41,793 nt of DNA from Mesorhizobium sp. L2C084A000 (GTDB lineage Bacteria; Pseudomonadota; Alphaproteobacteria; Rhizobiales; Rhizobiaceae): contig NZ_AYWX01000008.1 of NCBI RefSeq assembly GCF_000502875.1, forward strand, positions 115,540-157,332. Reading direction: 5' to 3'. The translations under genes were made by a program, and so were the position numbers. Below, in pieces: positions 16,283-25,345 of the stretch. The notes below the pieces were generated by a model. It saw only the letters and a list, made by a program, of their open reading frames with translations. It was not told the origin of the DNA and made no database searches. Each line of letters begins with the position of its first letter. Position 1 is the stretch's first letter.

Positions 16283-17850
16283 TGAATGCGAACCCTGTTC
16301 AGAAGGCCAATTCCGGCGTGAACGACGCTATCCTGCAGGTCGATCATCTGTCGATGAAGTTCGGCGGCCTGGTGGCCATCGGCGATCTGTCTTTCGCCGC
16401 CAAGCGCGGCGAGATCACCGCGCTGATCGGCCCCAACGGCGCCGGCAAGACCACGGTGTTCAACTGCATCACCGGCTTTTACAAGCCCTCGGAAGGCATG
16501 ATCACGCTCAACCGGAACGATGGTTCGACCTTCCTGCTCGAGCGGCTGCCCAACCATGAGATCCCGGCGCGCGCCAAGGTGGCGCGCACCTTCCAGAACA
16601 TCCGCCTGTTCTCCGGCATGACCCTGCTGGAGAACCTGCTGGTCGCCCAGCACAACAAACTGATGAAGGCATCGGGCTACACGGTGCTTGGCCTGTTCGG
16701 CTTCAGCGGCTATCGCAAGGCCTCGGCCGAATCGGTGGAGCTCGCCAAGCATTGGCTGGAAAAGGCCGATCTTGTCGACCGTGCCGACGACCCGGCCGGC
16801 GACCTGCCCTATGGCGCGCAGCGCCGTCTCGAAATCGCTCGCGCCATGTGCACGGGACCCGAGCTTCTGTGCCTCGATGAACCGGCGGCCGGCCTCAATC
16901 CGAAGGAATCGGCGGCGCTCAACGAGCTGCTGATCGACATCAAGAACACATCTGGCACCTCGATCCTGTTGATCGAGCACGACATGTCGGTGGTCATGCA
17001 AATCTCCGACCATGTCGTGGTGCTGGAGTATGGCCGCAAGATTTCCGACGGCAGCCCGCAGTCCGTGCGCACAGATCCGCGCGTCATCGCCGCCTATCTC
17101 GGCGTCGACGACGAAGAAGTCGAAGCCGTCCTTACCGAAGTCGGCGACGAAGATGTCATTGAACAGCTGGATACAGGGCCGGATACCGCGCATGGTCCGG
17201 GAACATCGTCGTCCTATCTCGCCGGGCCGGTGACCGACACGGTCGGCCACAGTTCGGGCGAGCGGGTTACGGTGGCCAAGGGAGCGTCAAAGGCCGGTCA
17301 GGTCGACGCCAGGTCGCTCGCCGCGGCAAACAAGGCAGCCTCGCTGGCAGCCGTACCGGCGGCGAAGGCAAAGCCTGCTCCGAAAGCGGCTTCAAAGGCG
17401 GCAACCGGCACGGCGGCGAAGTCGACCGCGTCGGCCAAGCCGGCAGTCAAGGCCACGGCGAAGGCTGGAGAGATCTCCAATCGGCTGGCGGCGCCTCGCG
17501 GCGGCAAGGCCGATAATTTGACCCGCATCAAGGGCATCGGTACGGTCAACGAGAAGAAGCTCAACGATCACGGCATCTTCCACTTCGACCAGATCGGCGC
17601 CTGGAAAAAGGCCGACGTCGAGGCCGCCGAAGCCTATCTCGCCTTTGACGGACGTATCGCGCGCGAGGAATGGGTCAAACAGGCCAGGCTGCTCGGCCAG
17701 GGCAAGGACACGGAATTCTCGCGCCGCGTCGACGCGGGCAAGGTGGCGACAAGCCATGCTTCCGCAAAGACTGCAAAGGCAGCCTCCGGAAAGACCGCGA
17801 GCAAGACCGCTGCCAAGCCCGTGGCGGGCAAGCGTGGAGGGGGCAAGTGA
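16282..17850 (+). CDS. livG: Branched-chain amino acid ABC transporter ATPase LivG with C-terminal helix-hairpin-helix (COG3743-like) extension
   Basis: This 522-residue protein is about twice the usual LivG length. Residues 1-280 are a normal LivG ATPase: Walker A GPNGAGKTT, a LPYGAQRR signature, Walker B LLCLDEPAAGLNPKE and the H-loop in LLIEHDMS. Residues about 285-405 form an acidic then Ala/Lys-rich linker. Residues about 410-475 (DNLTRIKGIGTVNEKKLNDH onward, ending GRIAREEWVKQARLL) match the helix-hairpin-helix domain that alphaproteobacteria also attach to NuoE and ribosomal protein L21. The tail to 522 is again Ala/Lys-rich. The frame is continuous, so this is a fusion, not an assembly of two genes. 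Overlaps of 1 bp with livM and livF show translational coupling. The role of the extra domain is unknown. Confidence 0.92.
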   Translation: MNANPVQKANSGVNDAILQVDHLSMKFGGLVAIGDLSFAAKRGEITALIGPNGAGKTTVFNCITGFYKPSEGMITLNRNDGSTFLLERLPNHEIPARAKVARTFQNIRLFSGMTLLENLLVAQHNKLMKASGYTVLGLFGFSGYRKASAESVELAKHWLEKADLVDRADDPAGDLPYGAQRRLEIARAMCTGPELLCLDEPAAGLNPKESAALNELLIDIKNTSGTSILLIEHDMSVVMQISDHVVVLEYGRKISDGSPQSVRTDPRVIAAYLGVDDEEVEAVLTEVGDEDVIEQLDTGPDTAHGPGTSSSYLAGPVTDTVGHSSGERVTVAKGASKAGQVDARSLAAANKAASLAAVPAAKAKPAPKAASKAATGTAAKSTASAKPAVKATAKAGEISNRLAAPRGGKADNLTRIKGIGTVNEKKLNDHGIFHFDQIGAWKKADVEAAEAYLAFDGRIAREEWVKQARLLGQGKDTEFSRRVDAGKVATSHASAKTAKAASGKTASKTAAKPVAGKRGGGK

Positions 17851-18578
17851 TGGCCGCGACAACGCTGCTCGATATCAAGGGCGTGCAGACCTATTACGGC
17901 AACATCCGGGCGCTGAACGGCGTCGATGTCACCGTCAAGCAGGGTGAGATCGTGGCGCTGATCGGTGCCAATGGCGCCGGCAAGTCGACGCTGATGATGA
18001 CCATTTTCGGCGCGCCGCGGGCTCGCGCCGGCACCATCACCTTTGCCGGCACCGACATCACCCAGATGCCGACGCACGAGATCGCGCGCATGCGCATTGC
18101 CCAGTCGCCCGAGGGCCGGCGGATCTTTCCGCGCATGACGGTGATGGAAAACCTGCAGATGGGCGCCAGCCTCGACAACCTCAAGCACTATGACGAGGAC
18201 GTCGAGAAGGTGTTCACGCTGTTCCCGCGTTTGAAAGAGCGCATCACCCAGCGCGGCGGCACGCTGTCGGGCGGTGAGCAGCAGATGCTGTCGATCGGAC
18301 GCGCGCTGATGGCACGACCGAAGCTGCTTTTGCTCGACGAGCCGTCGCTGGGTCTCGCGCCGCTGATCGTCAAGCAGATCTTCGACGCCATCCGCGAACT
18401 GAACCGCACCCAGGGGCTGACCGTATTCCTGGTCGAGCAGAACGCCTTCGGCGCGCTCAAGCTCGCCACGCGCGGCTACGTCATGGTCAACGGCAATGTG
18501 ACGATGAGCGGCACCGGCAAGGAGCTGCTCGCCAATCCGGAAGTGCGCGCCGCCTATCTCGAAGGCGGACACCACTGA
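17850..18578 (+). CDS. livF: Branched-chain amino acid ABC transporter ATPase LivF
   Basis: This 242-residue ATPase is the second nucleotide-binding subunit of the importer. It has Walker A GANGAGKST, the signature LSGGEQQML, Walker B LLLLDEPSLGLAP and the H-loop glutamine-type VEQNAF expected for LivF. The start at 17850 overlaps the livG stop by 1 bp, and GGAGG lies at 17836-17840; longer in-frame starts inside livG are rejected. Length is normal. Two hairpins follow the stop, before the small membrane protein gene. Confidence 0.95.
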   Translation: MAATTLLDIKGVQTYYGNIRALNGVDVTVKQGEIVALIGANGAGKSTLMMTIFGAPRARAGTITFAGTDITQMPTHEIARMRIAQSPEGRRIFPRMTVMENLQMGASLDNLKHYDEDVEKVFTLFPRLKERITQRGGTLSGGEQQMLSIGRALMARPKLLLLDEPSLGLAPLIVKQIFDAIRELNRTQGLTVFLVEQNAFGALKLATRGYVMVNGNVTMSGTGKELLANPEVRAAYLEGGHH

Positions 18579-18583
18579 GTTCG

Positions 18584-18614
18584 GAGCGGAATGCGTGCAT
18601 TCGCCATTCCGCTC
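18584..18614 (+). terminator. Hairpin after livF (possible terminator or attenuator)
   Basis: GGAGCGGAATG (18584-18594) and CATTCCGCTCC (18604-18614) form a perfect 11-bp stem with a 9-base loop, followed by the T-rich AGATTGTTTGTTTG. The T run is broken, so termination may be partial and could set the ratio of livHMGF to downstream genes. Confidence 0.55.
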
Positions 18615-18631
18615 CAGATTGTTTGTTTGTC

Positions 18632-18674
18632 GCATGATCTTGTCCGGAAAGTCCGCAACTTTTCGGGATCATGC
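18632..18674. repeat. Rhizobial palindromic element (GCATGATC type)
   Basis: GCATGATC (18632-18639) pairs with GATCATGC (18667-18674), and the inner GTCCGGAAAGT pairs imperfectly with ACTTTTCGGG. It belongs to the same dispersed family as the element at 25853. It sits immediately before the AAGGAG of the next gene. Confidence 0.7.
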
Positions 18675-18689
18675 TAAGGAGACTTCACC

Positions 18690-19037
18690 ATGCAGGGCAT
18701 TCTTTACGAGGAACCCTCGATCTGGCAGTTCTTCTTCGTCACCTGTCTGCTCGGCGGCTGGGCGGCGTGGATGACCGGCAAGGCCAGTGCCCAGACATGG
18801 CGCAGCTTCATCCAGCTGTTCGCCTATATGCTGGGCCTCGGCATCGCCATCCGCTTCATCCATCACGCGCTGTTCGGCGGCACCATGTTCTCGCTGCACT
18901 ATTATGTCGTCGACACCATCGTGCTGATGATCCTCGGCTTCGTCGGCTATCAATACACGCGCACCAACCAGATGGTGACACAGTATAATTGGCTCTACGA
19001 AAGAGCTTCACTCTTGAGCTGGAAACCGAAAGGTTGA
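18690..19037 (+). CDS. Small membrane protein of the liv cluster (DUF6867-like)
   Basis: This 115-residue protein has three predicted membrane segments (about residues 14-28, 41-61 and 71-89) and a short basic C-terminus. Proteins like it, which I associate with the name DUF6867, are found beside branched-chain amino acid transporter genes in Rhizobiales. AAGGAG lies 7 bases before the ATG. Its place between livF and the binding-protein gene livK suggests an accessory role in uptake, but none is established. A link to the DUF6867 name is from memory and not checked. Confidence 0.75.
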   Translation: MQGILYEEPSIWQFFFVTCLLGGWAAWMTGKASAQTWRSFIQLFAYMLGLGIAIRFIHHALFGGTMFSLHYYVVDTIVLMILGFVGYQYTRTNQMVTQYNWLYERASLLSWKPKG

Positions 19038-19104
19038 CGTTCATCATTAACGCCGTCTCGAAATTGAATCGGCGTGACAAGTGCCTGAAAATCGGCAAAC
19101 TATG

Positions 19105-19137
19105 CTTTCTGCGATAAGGGTGGGCATCGCATGAAAG
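19105..19137 (+). promoter_or_regulatory. Leader hairpin upstream of livK
   Basis: CTTTCTGCGAT (19105-19115) can pair with ATCGCATGAAAG (19126-19137) with small mismatches. It lies 37 bases before the livK start in a 137-bp gap that must hold the livK promoter or processing site. No clear riboswitch is recognised. Confidence 0.35.
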
Positions 19138-19174
19138 CTTCATCCACGCCCACTCCGTAAATGGGAGCGTTTAA

Positions 19175-20293
19175 ATGAAAAAGTCACTTTTGTCCGCCGT
19201 CGCCCTGACCGCGCTGGTCGCGTTCGGCGGCAACGCGTGGGCTGACGTCATGTTCGGCGTCGCCGGTCCGATCACCGGTCCGAACGCCGCCTTCGGCGCA
19301 CAGCTTCAGAAGGGTGCGGAAGCGGCCGTCGCCGACATCAATGCCAAGGGCGGCATCAATGGCGAGCAGATCAAGCTCGAAGTCGGCGACGACGTCTCCG
19401 ATCCGAAGCAGGGCATCTCGGTTGCGAACAAGTTCGTCGGCGACGGCGTCAAGTTCGTGGTCGGCCACTTCAACTCGGGCGTTTCGATTCCGGCTTCGGA
19501 AGTCTATGCGGAAAACGGCATTGTCGAAGTGACGCCGGCCGCGACCAACCCGCAGTTCACCGAGCGCGGCCTGTGGAATGTGTTCCGCACCTGCGGACGC
19601 GATGACCAGCAGGGTAGCATTGCCGGTGCTTATCTCGCCGCGAACTTCAAGGACGCCAAGATCGCCGTCATCCACGACAAGACCACCTATGGCCAGGGTC
19701 TTGCCGACGAAACCAAGAAGGCAATGAATGCCAAGGGCCTGACGGAAGTCATGTATGAAGGCATCAATGTCGGCGACAAGGACTTCTCGGCGCTGATCGC
19801 CAAGATGAAGGAAGCCGGCGTTTCGATCATCTACTGGGGCGGCCTGCACACCGAAGCAGGCCTGATCATCCGCCAGGCGGCCGACCAGGGCCTCAAGGCG
19901 ACACTGATTTCCGGCGACGGCATCGTGTCGAACGAACTGGCTTCGATCGCGGGCGACGCTGTTGCGGGCACGCTCAACACGTTCGGTCCGGATCCGCGCC
20001 TGATCCCCGCCAACAAGGAACTCGTCGAGAAGTTCCGCGCGCAGGGTTTCGAACCGGAAGCCTATACGCTCTACTCCTACGCCGCAGTACAGGCTATCGC
20101 CGAGGCAGCGACCGCTGCCAAGTCGAACGACCCGCAGGCAGTTGCCAAGGCGCTGCATGAAAACGGCCCGTTCAAGACCGTGCTCGGCGATCTGTCCTAT
20201 GACGCCAAGGGCGACCCGACGCTGCCCGGCTACGTGATGTACGAATGGAAGAAGGGCGACGACGGCAAGTACACCTACATCCAGAAGATGTAA
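19175..20293 (+). CDS. livK: Branched-chain amino acid ABC transporter, periplasmic binding protein
   Basis: This 372-residue protein has a Sec signal peptide ([19 protein letters not shown], cleavage after AWA near residue 23) and the type 1 periplasmic-binding fold of LivJ/Liv[20 protein letters not shown] near residue 31, [17 protein letters not shown], and [19 protein letters not shown] site precedes the ATG. It captures the substrate for LivHMGF. It has its own leader region and a strong terminator after it, so it can be transcribed apart from the permease genes, as is usual for abundant binding proteins. Because the hydroxyproline operon is adjacent, substrates other than leucine, isoleucine and valine are possible. 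Confidence 0.94.
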   Translation: MKKSLLSAVALTALVAFGGNAWADVMFGVAGPITGPNAAFGAQLQKGAEAAVADINAKGGINGEQIKLEVGDDVSDPKQGISVANKFVGDGVKFVVGHFNSGVSIPASEVYAENGIVEVTPAATNPQFTERGLWNVFRTCGRDDQQGSIAGAYLAANFKDAKIAVIHDKTTYGQGLADETKKAMNAKGLTEVMYEGINVGDKDFSALIAKMKEAGVSIIYWGGLHTEAGLIIRQAADQGLKATLISGDGIVSNELASIAGDAVAGTLNTFGPDPRLIPANKELVEKFRAQGFEPEAYTLYSYAAVQAIAEAATAAKSNDPQAVAKALHENGPFKTVLGDLSYDAKGDPTLPGYVMYEWKKGDDGKYTYIQKM

Positions 20294-20321
20294 GACTCGT
20301 CAGTCTCCAGACCGTTTACGG

Positions 20322-20354
20322 ATGCCCGGCGCCTCGCGCCGGGCATTTTCTTTT
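20322..20354 (+). terminator. Intrinsic terminator of livK
   Basis: ATGCCCGGCGC (20322-20332) and GCGCCGGGCAT (20336-20346) form a perfect 11-bp stem around CTC, followed by TTTTCTTTT. Confidence 0.92.
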
Positions 20355-20578
20355 GCCATTCAGGGGGCGACCGATGGAGCCGGGTCCCTTAGCCGGGAAT
20401 GATCGTGCGTCACGGCAGAGCCGGCCCTTTTTCTGGCTGTTTGGATGAATGCGATGGCCTCTGGCGCAATGATTCCATTTCAATCGGTTTAAATGCGCGT
20501 CAAATTTGTTTGCACTGCAGCATTTTCACGCTAATCATTGCGCCGATTTCTCTTCCTTCCGTTGCTGGAGCCCAGTCC

Positions 20579-23500
20579 TTGGCCATCACGAAGATCCTCG
20601 TCGCCAACCGGTCCGAAATCGCCATTCGCGTCTTTCGCGCGGCCAACGAACTCGGCCTCAAAACCGTGGCGATCTGGGCCGAAGAAGACAAATACTCCCT
20701 GCATCGCTTCAAGGCCGACGAGAGCTACCAGGTCGGACGCGGGCCGCATCTGACCCGGGACATGGGGCCGATCGAAAGCTATCTGTCGATCGAGGAGGTG
20801 ATCCGCGTCGCCAGGCTGTCGGGTGCCGATGCTATTCATCCCGGCTACGGATTGTTGTCGGAAAGTCCCGAATTCGCCGACGCCTGTGCCGAAGCCGGCA
20901 TTACCTTCATCGGGCCGAAGCCGGACACAATGCGACGGCTCGGCAACAAGGTCGCGGCGCGCAATCTCGCCATCGAGGTCGGGGTGCCGGTGATCCCCGC
21001 CACCGATCCGTTGCCGAATGACATGGAGGCGGTCAAGAAACTGGCCAAGGGAATCGGTTATCCCGTGATGCTGAAGGCATCATGGGGTGGCGGCGGCCGC
21101 GGCATGCGCGCCATCCGCGCCGAAGCCGACCTTGCCCGTGAAGTCACCGAAGGCAAGCGTGAGGCGAAAGCCGCCTTCGGCAAGGACGAGGTCTATCTCG
21201 AAAAGCTGATCGAACGCGCGCGCCATGTCGAGGTGCAGGTGCTGGGCGACACCCATGGCAATGCGGTGCACCTGTTCGAGCGCGACTGTTCGATCCAGCG
21301 CCGCAACCAGAAGGTCGTCGAGCGGGCGCCGGCGCCCTATCTCGAAATGTCGCAGCGCGAGGAGCTTTGCGGCCATGCGCTGAAGATCGCCCGCGAGACC
21401 AGCTATATCGGCGCCGGCACGGTCGAGTTCCTGCAGGATGCCGACACCGGCAAATTCTATTTCATCGAGGTCAACCCGCGCATCCAGGTCGAGCACACCG
21501 TCACCGAGCAGGTGACCGGCATCGATATCGTCAAGGCGCAGATCCATATCCTCGACGGCTTTGCCATCGGCACACCGGAATCAGGCGTGCCGGCGCAGAA
21601 GGACATAAGGCTGAACGGCCACGCGCTGCAGTGCCGCATCACCACGGAAGACCCCGAGCACAATTTCATCCCCGATTACGGCCGCATCACCGCCTATCGC
21701 GGCGCAACAGGCTTCGGCATCCGCCTCGATGGCGGCACCGCCTATTCGGGCGCTGTCATCACCCGCTTCTACGATCCGCTGCTGGAGAAGGTGACGGCGT
21801 GGGCGCCGACGCCGGCCGAGACGATCGCCCGCATGAACCGGGCGCTGCGCGAGTTCCGCATCCGCGGCGTCGCCACCAATCTGACCTTCCTCGAAGCGAT
21901 CATCAACCATCCGAGCTTCGCCGACAATTCCTACACGACCAAGTTCATCGACACGACGCCGGAACTGTTCCAGCAGGTCAAGCGTCAGGACCGCGCCACC
22001 AAGCTCATCAACTATCTCGCCGACGTCAGCGTCAACGGCCATCCCGAGACGCGCGGCCGGCCGCAGCCGAAGGCCGATGCGGCCGCACCCGTGGTGCCTT
22101 ACCTCAACGGCAATGTGCCCGGCGGCAGCAAGCAGAAGCTGGATGTGCTCGGGCCGGAGAAGTTCGCCGCCTGGATGCGCGATCAGAGGCAAGTCCTGGT
22201 CACCGACACGACGATGCGCGATGGCCACCAGTCGTTGCTCGCCACCCGTGTGCGAACGCATGACATTGCCGGCATCGCCGGTACCTATGCGCGTGCCTTG
22301 CCGCAGCTTCTATCGCTGGAATGCTGGGGCGGCGCCACCTTCGACGTCGCCATGCGCTTCCTCACCGAGGATCCGTGGGAGCGGCTGTCGCTGGTGCGCG
22401 AGGCGGCGCCCAATCTGCTGTTGCAGATGCTGCTGCGCGGCGCCAATGGCGTCGGCTACACCAACTATCCCGACAATGTCGTGCAGCATTTCGTCAAGCA
22501 GGCAGCAAGCGGTGGCATCGACCTGTTCCGGGTCTTCGATTGCCTGAACTGGGTCGACAACATGCGCGTCGCCATGGATGCGGTCGGCGCCGAGGGTAAG
22601 CTGATCGAAGCGGCGATCTGCTATACCGGCGACATCCTCGATCCGGCGCGGGCGAAATACGACCTCAAATACTATGTCGGCCTAGCCAGGGAATTGCAGG
22701 CGGCCGGCGCCCACATCATTGCCGTCAAGGACATGGCCGGACTGCTGAAGCCGGCGGCGGCACGCGTGCTGTTCAAGGCGCTGCGCGAGGCGACCGACCT
22801 GCCGATCCATTTCCACACCCACGACACGTCGGGCCTGTCGGCGGCGACGGTGCTGGCGGCGGTGGAAAGCGGCGTCGACGCCATAGACGCGGCCATGGAT
22901 GCTTTCTCCGGCAACACCTCGCAGCCATGCCTTGGCTCGCTCGTCGAGGCGCTGAAGGGCACCGAACGCGACCCCGGTCTCGACCCGCAATGGATCAGGA
23001 AAATCTCGTTCTACTGGGAAGCGGTGCGCAACCAGTACGCCGCCTTTGAAAGCGACCTCAAGGGGCCGGCCTCGGAAGTCTATCTGCACGAGATGCCGGG
23101 CGGGCAGTTCACCAATCTGAAGGAACAGGCGCGCTCGCTCGGACTGGAGACGCGCTGGCACGAGGTGGCGCAGACCTATCACGACGTCAATCTGATGTTC
23201 GGCGACATCGTCAAGGTGACGCCGTCCTCCAAGGTCGTCGGCGACATGGCATTGATGATGGTCAGCCAGGACCTGACTGTTGCCGATGTCGAAAACCCGG
23301 ACAAGGATATCGCCTTCCCGGATTCCGTCGTCTCGATGCTGCGCGGCGACCTTGGCCAGTCGCCAGGCGGGTGGCCGGCGGCGCTGCAGGGGAAAGCGCT
23401 GAAGGGCGACAAGCCGATCACGGTGCGGCCCGGCTCGCTGCTCAAGCCAGCCGACCTCAAGGCCAACCGCAAGGAAATCGAGGAAAAGCTCGAGCGCAAG

Positions 23501-24037
23501 CTGTCGGAGTTCGAATTCGCCTCGTGGCTGATGTATCCGAAGGTGTTCACGGATTTCGCCGGCGCGCAGGAAACCTATGGGCCGGTCAGCGTCCTGCCGA
23601 CGCCGACCTATTTCTACGGCATGAAGCCGGAAGACGAGATCTTCGTCGACATCGAGAAGGGCAAGACGCTGGTGGTGCGCTGCCTTGCCATCGGCGATGT
23701 CGACGAGAAGGGCATGGTCACCGTGTTCTTCGAGCTCAACGGCCAGCCGCGTCGTGTCAAGGTGCCCGACCGGGCGCATGGCGCGTCCGCCGCCAAGGCC
23801 CGCCGCAAGGCCGAACCCGGCAACGAGGCGCATGTCGGCGCGCCGATGCCAGGCGTCGTTTCGGCGCTTTCGGTGGCTGCCGGCCAGGCTGTGAAGGCCG
23901 GTGACGTGCTGCTTTCCATCGAAGCGATGAAGATGGAGACGGCGCTGCACGCCGAGCGCGACGGGACGGTCGCCGAGGTGCTGGTCAAGGCGGGCGACCA
24001 GATCGATGCCAAGGATCTGCTGATCGCTTTCAATTAG
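20579..24037 (+). CDS. pyc: Pyruvate carboxylase
   Basis: This 1152-residue single-chain enzyme carboxylates pyruvate to oxaloacetate with ATP, bicarbonate and biotin, refilling the TCA cycle. Domain order is biotin carboxylase (about 1-460, with KASWGGGGRGMRA and FIEVNPRIQVEHTVTE), carboxyltransferase (from about 540, with DTTMRDGHQSLLATRVRT, KDMAGLLKP and HFHTHDTSG) and biotinyl carrier at the C-terminus, with the biotinylated Lys1118 in EAMKMET. The TTG at 20579 is chosen because it gives the family length and the LAITKILVANRSEIA start, with GGAG (20567-20570) 8 bases upstream; the frame is open further upstream but that part is not protein-like. It stands alone after the livK terminator. 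Confidence 0.96.
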   Translation: MAITKILVANRSEIAIRVFRAANELGLKTVAIWAEEDKYSLHRFKADESYQVGRGPHLTRDMGPIESYLSIEEVIRVARLSGADAIHPGYGLLSESPEFADACAEAGITFIGPKPDTMRRLGNKVAARNLAIEVGVPVIPATDPLPNDMEAVKKLAKGIGYPVMLKASWGGGGRGMRAIRAEADLAREVTEGKREAKAAFGKDEVYLEKLIERARHVEVQVLGDTHGNAVHLFERDCSIQRRNQKVVERAPAPYLEMSQREELCGHALKIARETSYIGAGTVEFLQDADTGKFYFIEVNPRIQVEHTVTEQVTGIDIVKAQIHILDGFAIGTPESGVPAQKDIRLNGHALQCRITTEDPEHNFIPDYGRITAYRGATGFGIRLDGGTAYSGAVITRFYDPLLEKVTAWAPTPAETIARMNRALREFRIRGVATNLTFLEAIINHPSFADNSYTTKFIDTTPELFQQVKRQDRATKLINYLADVSVNGHPETRGRPQPKADAAAPVVPYLNGNVPGGSKQKLDVLGPEKFAAWMRDQRQVLVTDTTMRDGHQSLLATRVRTHDIAGIAGTYARALPQLLSLECWGGATFDVAMRFLTEDPWERLSLVREAAPNLLLQMLLRGANGVGYTNYPDNVVQHFVKQAASGGIDLFRVFDCLNWVDNMRVAMDAVGAEGKLIEAAICYTGDILDPARAKYDLKYYVGLARELQAAGAHIIAVKDMAGLLKPAAARVLFKALREATDLPIHFHTHDTSGLSAATVLAAVESGVDAIDAAMDAFSGNTSQPCLGSLVEALKGTERDPGLDPQWIRKISFYWEAVRNQYAAFESDLKGPASEVYLHEMPGGQFTNLKEQARSLGLETRWHEVAQTYHDVNLMFGDIVKVTPSSKVVGDMALMMVSQDLTVADVENPDKDIAFPDSVVSMLRGDLGQSPGGWPAALQGKALKGDKPITVRPGSLLKPADLKANRKEIEEKLERKLSEFEFASWLMYPKVFTDFAGAQETYGPVSVLPTPTYFYGMKPEDEIFVDIEKGKTLVVRCLAIGDVDEKGMVTVFFELNGQPRRVKVPDRAHGASAAKARRKAEPGNEAHVGAPMPGVVSALSVAAGQAVKAGDVLLSIEAMKMETALHAERDGTVAEVLVKAGDQIDAKDLLIAFN

Positions 24038-24192
24038 AGTTCGCAAAACGGACCGGTTGTCGGCTTCTGGCGGCAGCCCGCGTGGCTTGGTCGATAACGG
24101 CTTGACCCGCCGCCGCCGGTCGGGCATCGAACCGGCTCAAATTTTGCCGCAGTCGTCCGCGAGTCGCGGAGCCGATGCTTTTGGAGAAAAAT

Positions 24193-24453
24193 ATGGCCGA
24201 CGATATCACCGATACCAGCCAGACTGTTGCCGCCGGCCAGCTGCGGGCCTTCATCGAGCGCATAGAGCGGCTCGAGGAAGAGAAGAAAACCATTTCCGAC
24301 GATATCAAGGAAGTGTTCGCCGAGGCCAAGGGCACTGGGTTCGACACCAAGGCGATGCGCACGATCATCCGGCTGCGCAAGAAGGACCAGGCCGAGCGGC
24401 AGGAAGAGGAAACCATCCTCGATCTGTACAAGGCCGCGCTCGGCATGGTGTAA
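24193..24453 (+). CDS. gapR: GapR-type nucleoid-associated protein (DUF2312, UPF0335)
   Basis: This 86-residue protein is a DUF2312 member: [20 protein letters not shown], then [20 protein letters not shown] and [16 protein letters not shown]. In Caulobacter the family member GapR binds AT-rich, overtwisted DNA ahead of moving polymerases and helps chromosome segregation. It is almost all helical and coiled-coil in character. The ATG at 24193 follows GGAG at 24183-24186; an in-frame start at 24175 is rejected. It lies 155 bp after pyc and probably has its own promoter. Some alphaproteobacteria have several paralogues, so the exact role of this copy is less certain than the family. Confidence 0.85.
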   Translation: MADDITDTSQTVAAGQLRAFIERIERLEEEKKTISDDIKEVFAEAKGTGFDTKAMRTIIRLRKKDQAERQEEETILDLYKAALGMV

Positions 24454-24503
24454 GATCAGCCGGCCCCGGCACCGACCCGGTTGCCGGAGATACGGTTTAA
24501 GCC

Positions 24504-24944
24504 ATGAGCGAATTCGACTTCGGCGCCCGCCGCGCCTCTGAATTCCGCCAGCGCGGCTTCTGGACGCTGTTCGCTGAGCGGCATCCGGAAGAAAGGGCTC
24601 TGATGGCGCGGCGCGGACCCTGGTTCTGGCAGCGCGGGCTGCCCGACTTCGCCTTGGTCGTTTCCATGTATGTCGCGCCGGCGCAGAGCCAGGTCGGCGT
24701 CTTCTTCGGTCGCAACGAGAAGTTCGGCGCCACGCAAGCCTGGTCGCGGCTGAAGCCGTTTCAGCGTGAAATCGAAGACAGGCTGAAGCTCAGGCCGGAA
24801 CAGAGTTGCGAGGGCCTCGGCATCAATTCGATGTGGCGGGTGAACTGCTATGCCGAGGACAACTGGCCAGCCATGGCCGACTGGCTGGTGACCGAATGTT
24901 CGCGCTTCGAGCGTGCGGTAACCGAAGTCCTGGGGCAGGGATAG
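24504..24944 (+). CDS. DUF4268-like hypothetical protein
   Basis: This 146-residue soluble protein has a pattern like the DUF4268 domain: an aromatic N-terminus (FWTLFAERHPEE), a beta-strand pair VSMYVAPAQSQVGVFFGRN, a helix with LKPFQREIEDRL and a C-terminal DNWPAMADWLVTECSRFERA. DUF4268 occurs alone or next to nuclease-like domains, and its function is not known to me. It sits 50 bp after gapR, on the same strand, and could be co-transcribed. The family link is by eye and tentative; the reading frame itself is well supported. Confidence 0.62.
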   Translation: MSEFDFGARRASEFRQRGFWTLFAERHPEERALMARRGPWFWQRGLPDFALVVSMYVAPAQSQVGVFFGRNEKFGATQAWSRLKPFQREIEDRLKLRPEQSCEGLGINSMWRVNCYAEDNWPAMADWLVTECSRFERAVTEVLGQG

Positions 24945-24951
24945 ACATCCG

Positions 24952-25263
24952 GTGTTGCCAGAAGGTATCGGCGCCTTTTTCCGTTCACGCTGGCAAGGCC
25001 AGGTGCCGCTCGACCGGCTGTTCTGGCGCGACCTTGTCCTCGTCGGCACCGCGGTCAGCATCGCCGCATCGGTGCTGGCGCTCGTCTTGCTCGGATTGAA
25101 GTTGCCGCTCGGGCTTGTGCTGGCAGTGCATTTCGCGTCGGTGCCCTACAGCCTGTTCCTGACCTTGGCGGTGTGGCGGACCACCGAAAAGATACCCGGT
25201 GCCAAGGCCTGGATGATGACGCTGGGCGCTACGCTGTGGCTGGTGGCGATGATCGTGGTCTGA
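24952..25263 (+). CDS. Small membrane protein of unknown function
   Basis: This 103-residue protein has three likely membrane segments: LVLVGTAVSIAASVLALVLL (about 28-47), LGLVLAVHFASVPYSLFLTL (about 53-72) and a C-terminal MMTLGATLWLVAMIVV. The start is a GTG at 24952, with a TTG directly after it, and is not backed by a clear ribosome binding site; it lies 7 bp after the preceding stop, so coupling is likely. I do not recognise the family. Confidence 0.6.
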   Translation: MLPEGIGAFFRSRWQGQVPLDRLFWRDLVLVGTAVSIAASVLALVLLGLKLPLGLVLAVHFASVPYSLFLTLAVWRTTEKIPGAKAWMMTLGATLWLVAMIVV

Positions 25264-25345
25264 TCGTCTGCCCAGAGGGGGGCAACGGATACTTAAACGA
25301 AAAGGCGACAGATGCCGCCCTTTCATAGTGTCGAACCCGGATGGC

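Noticed and set aside
20399..20578. Upstream ATG start for pyruvate carboxylase adding 60 residues
   Set aside because: The extension is not conserved-looking; the TTG at 20579 has a well-placed GGAG and gives the usual 1152 residues.
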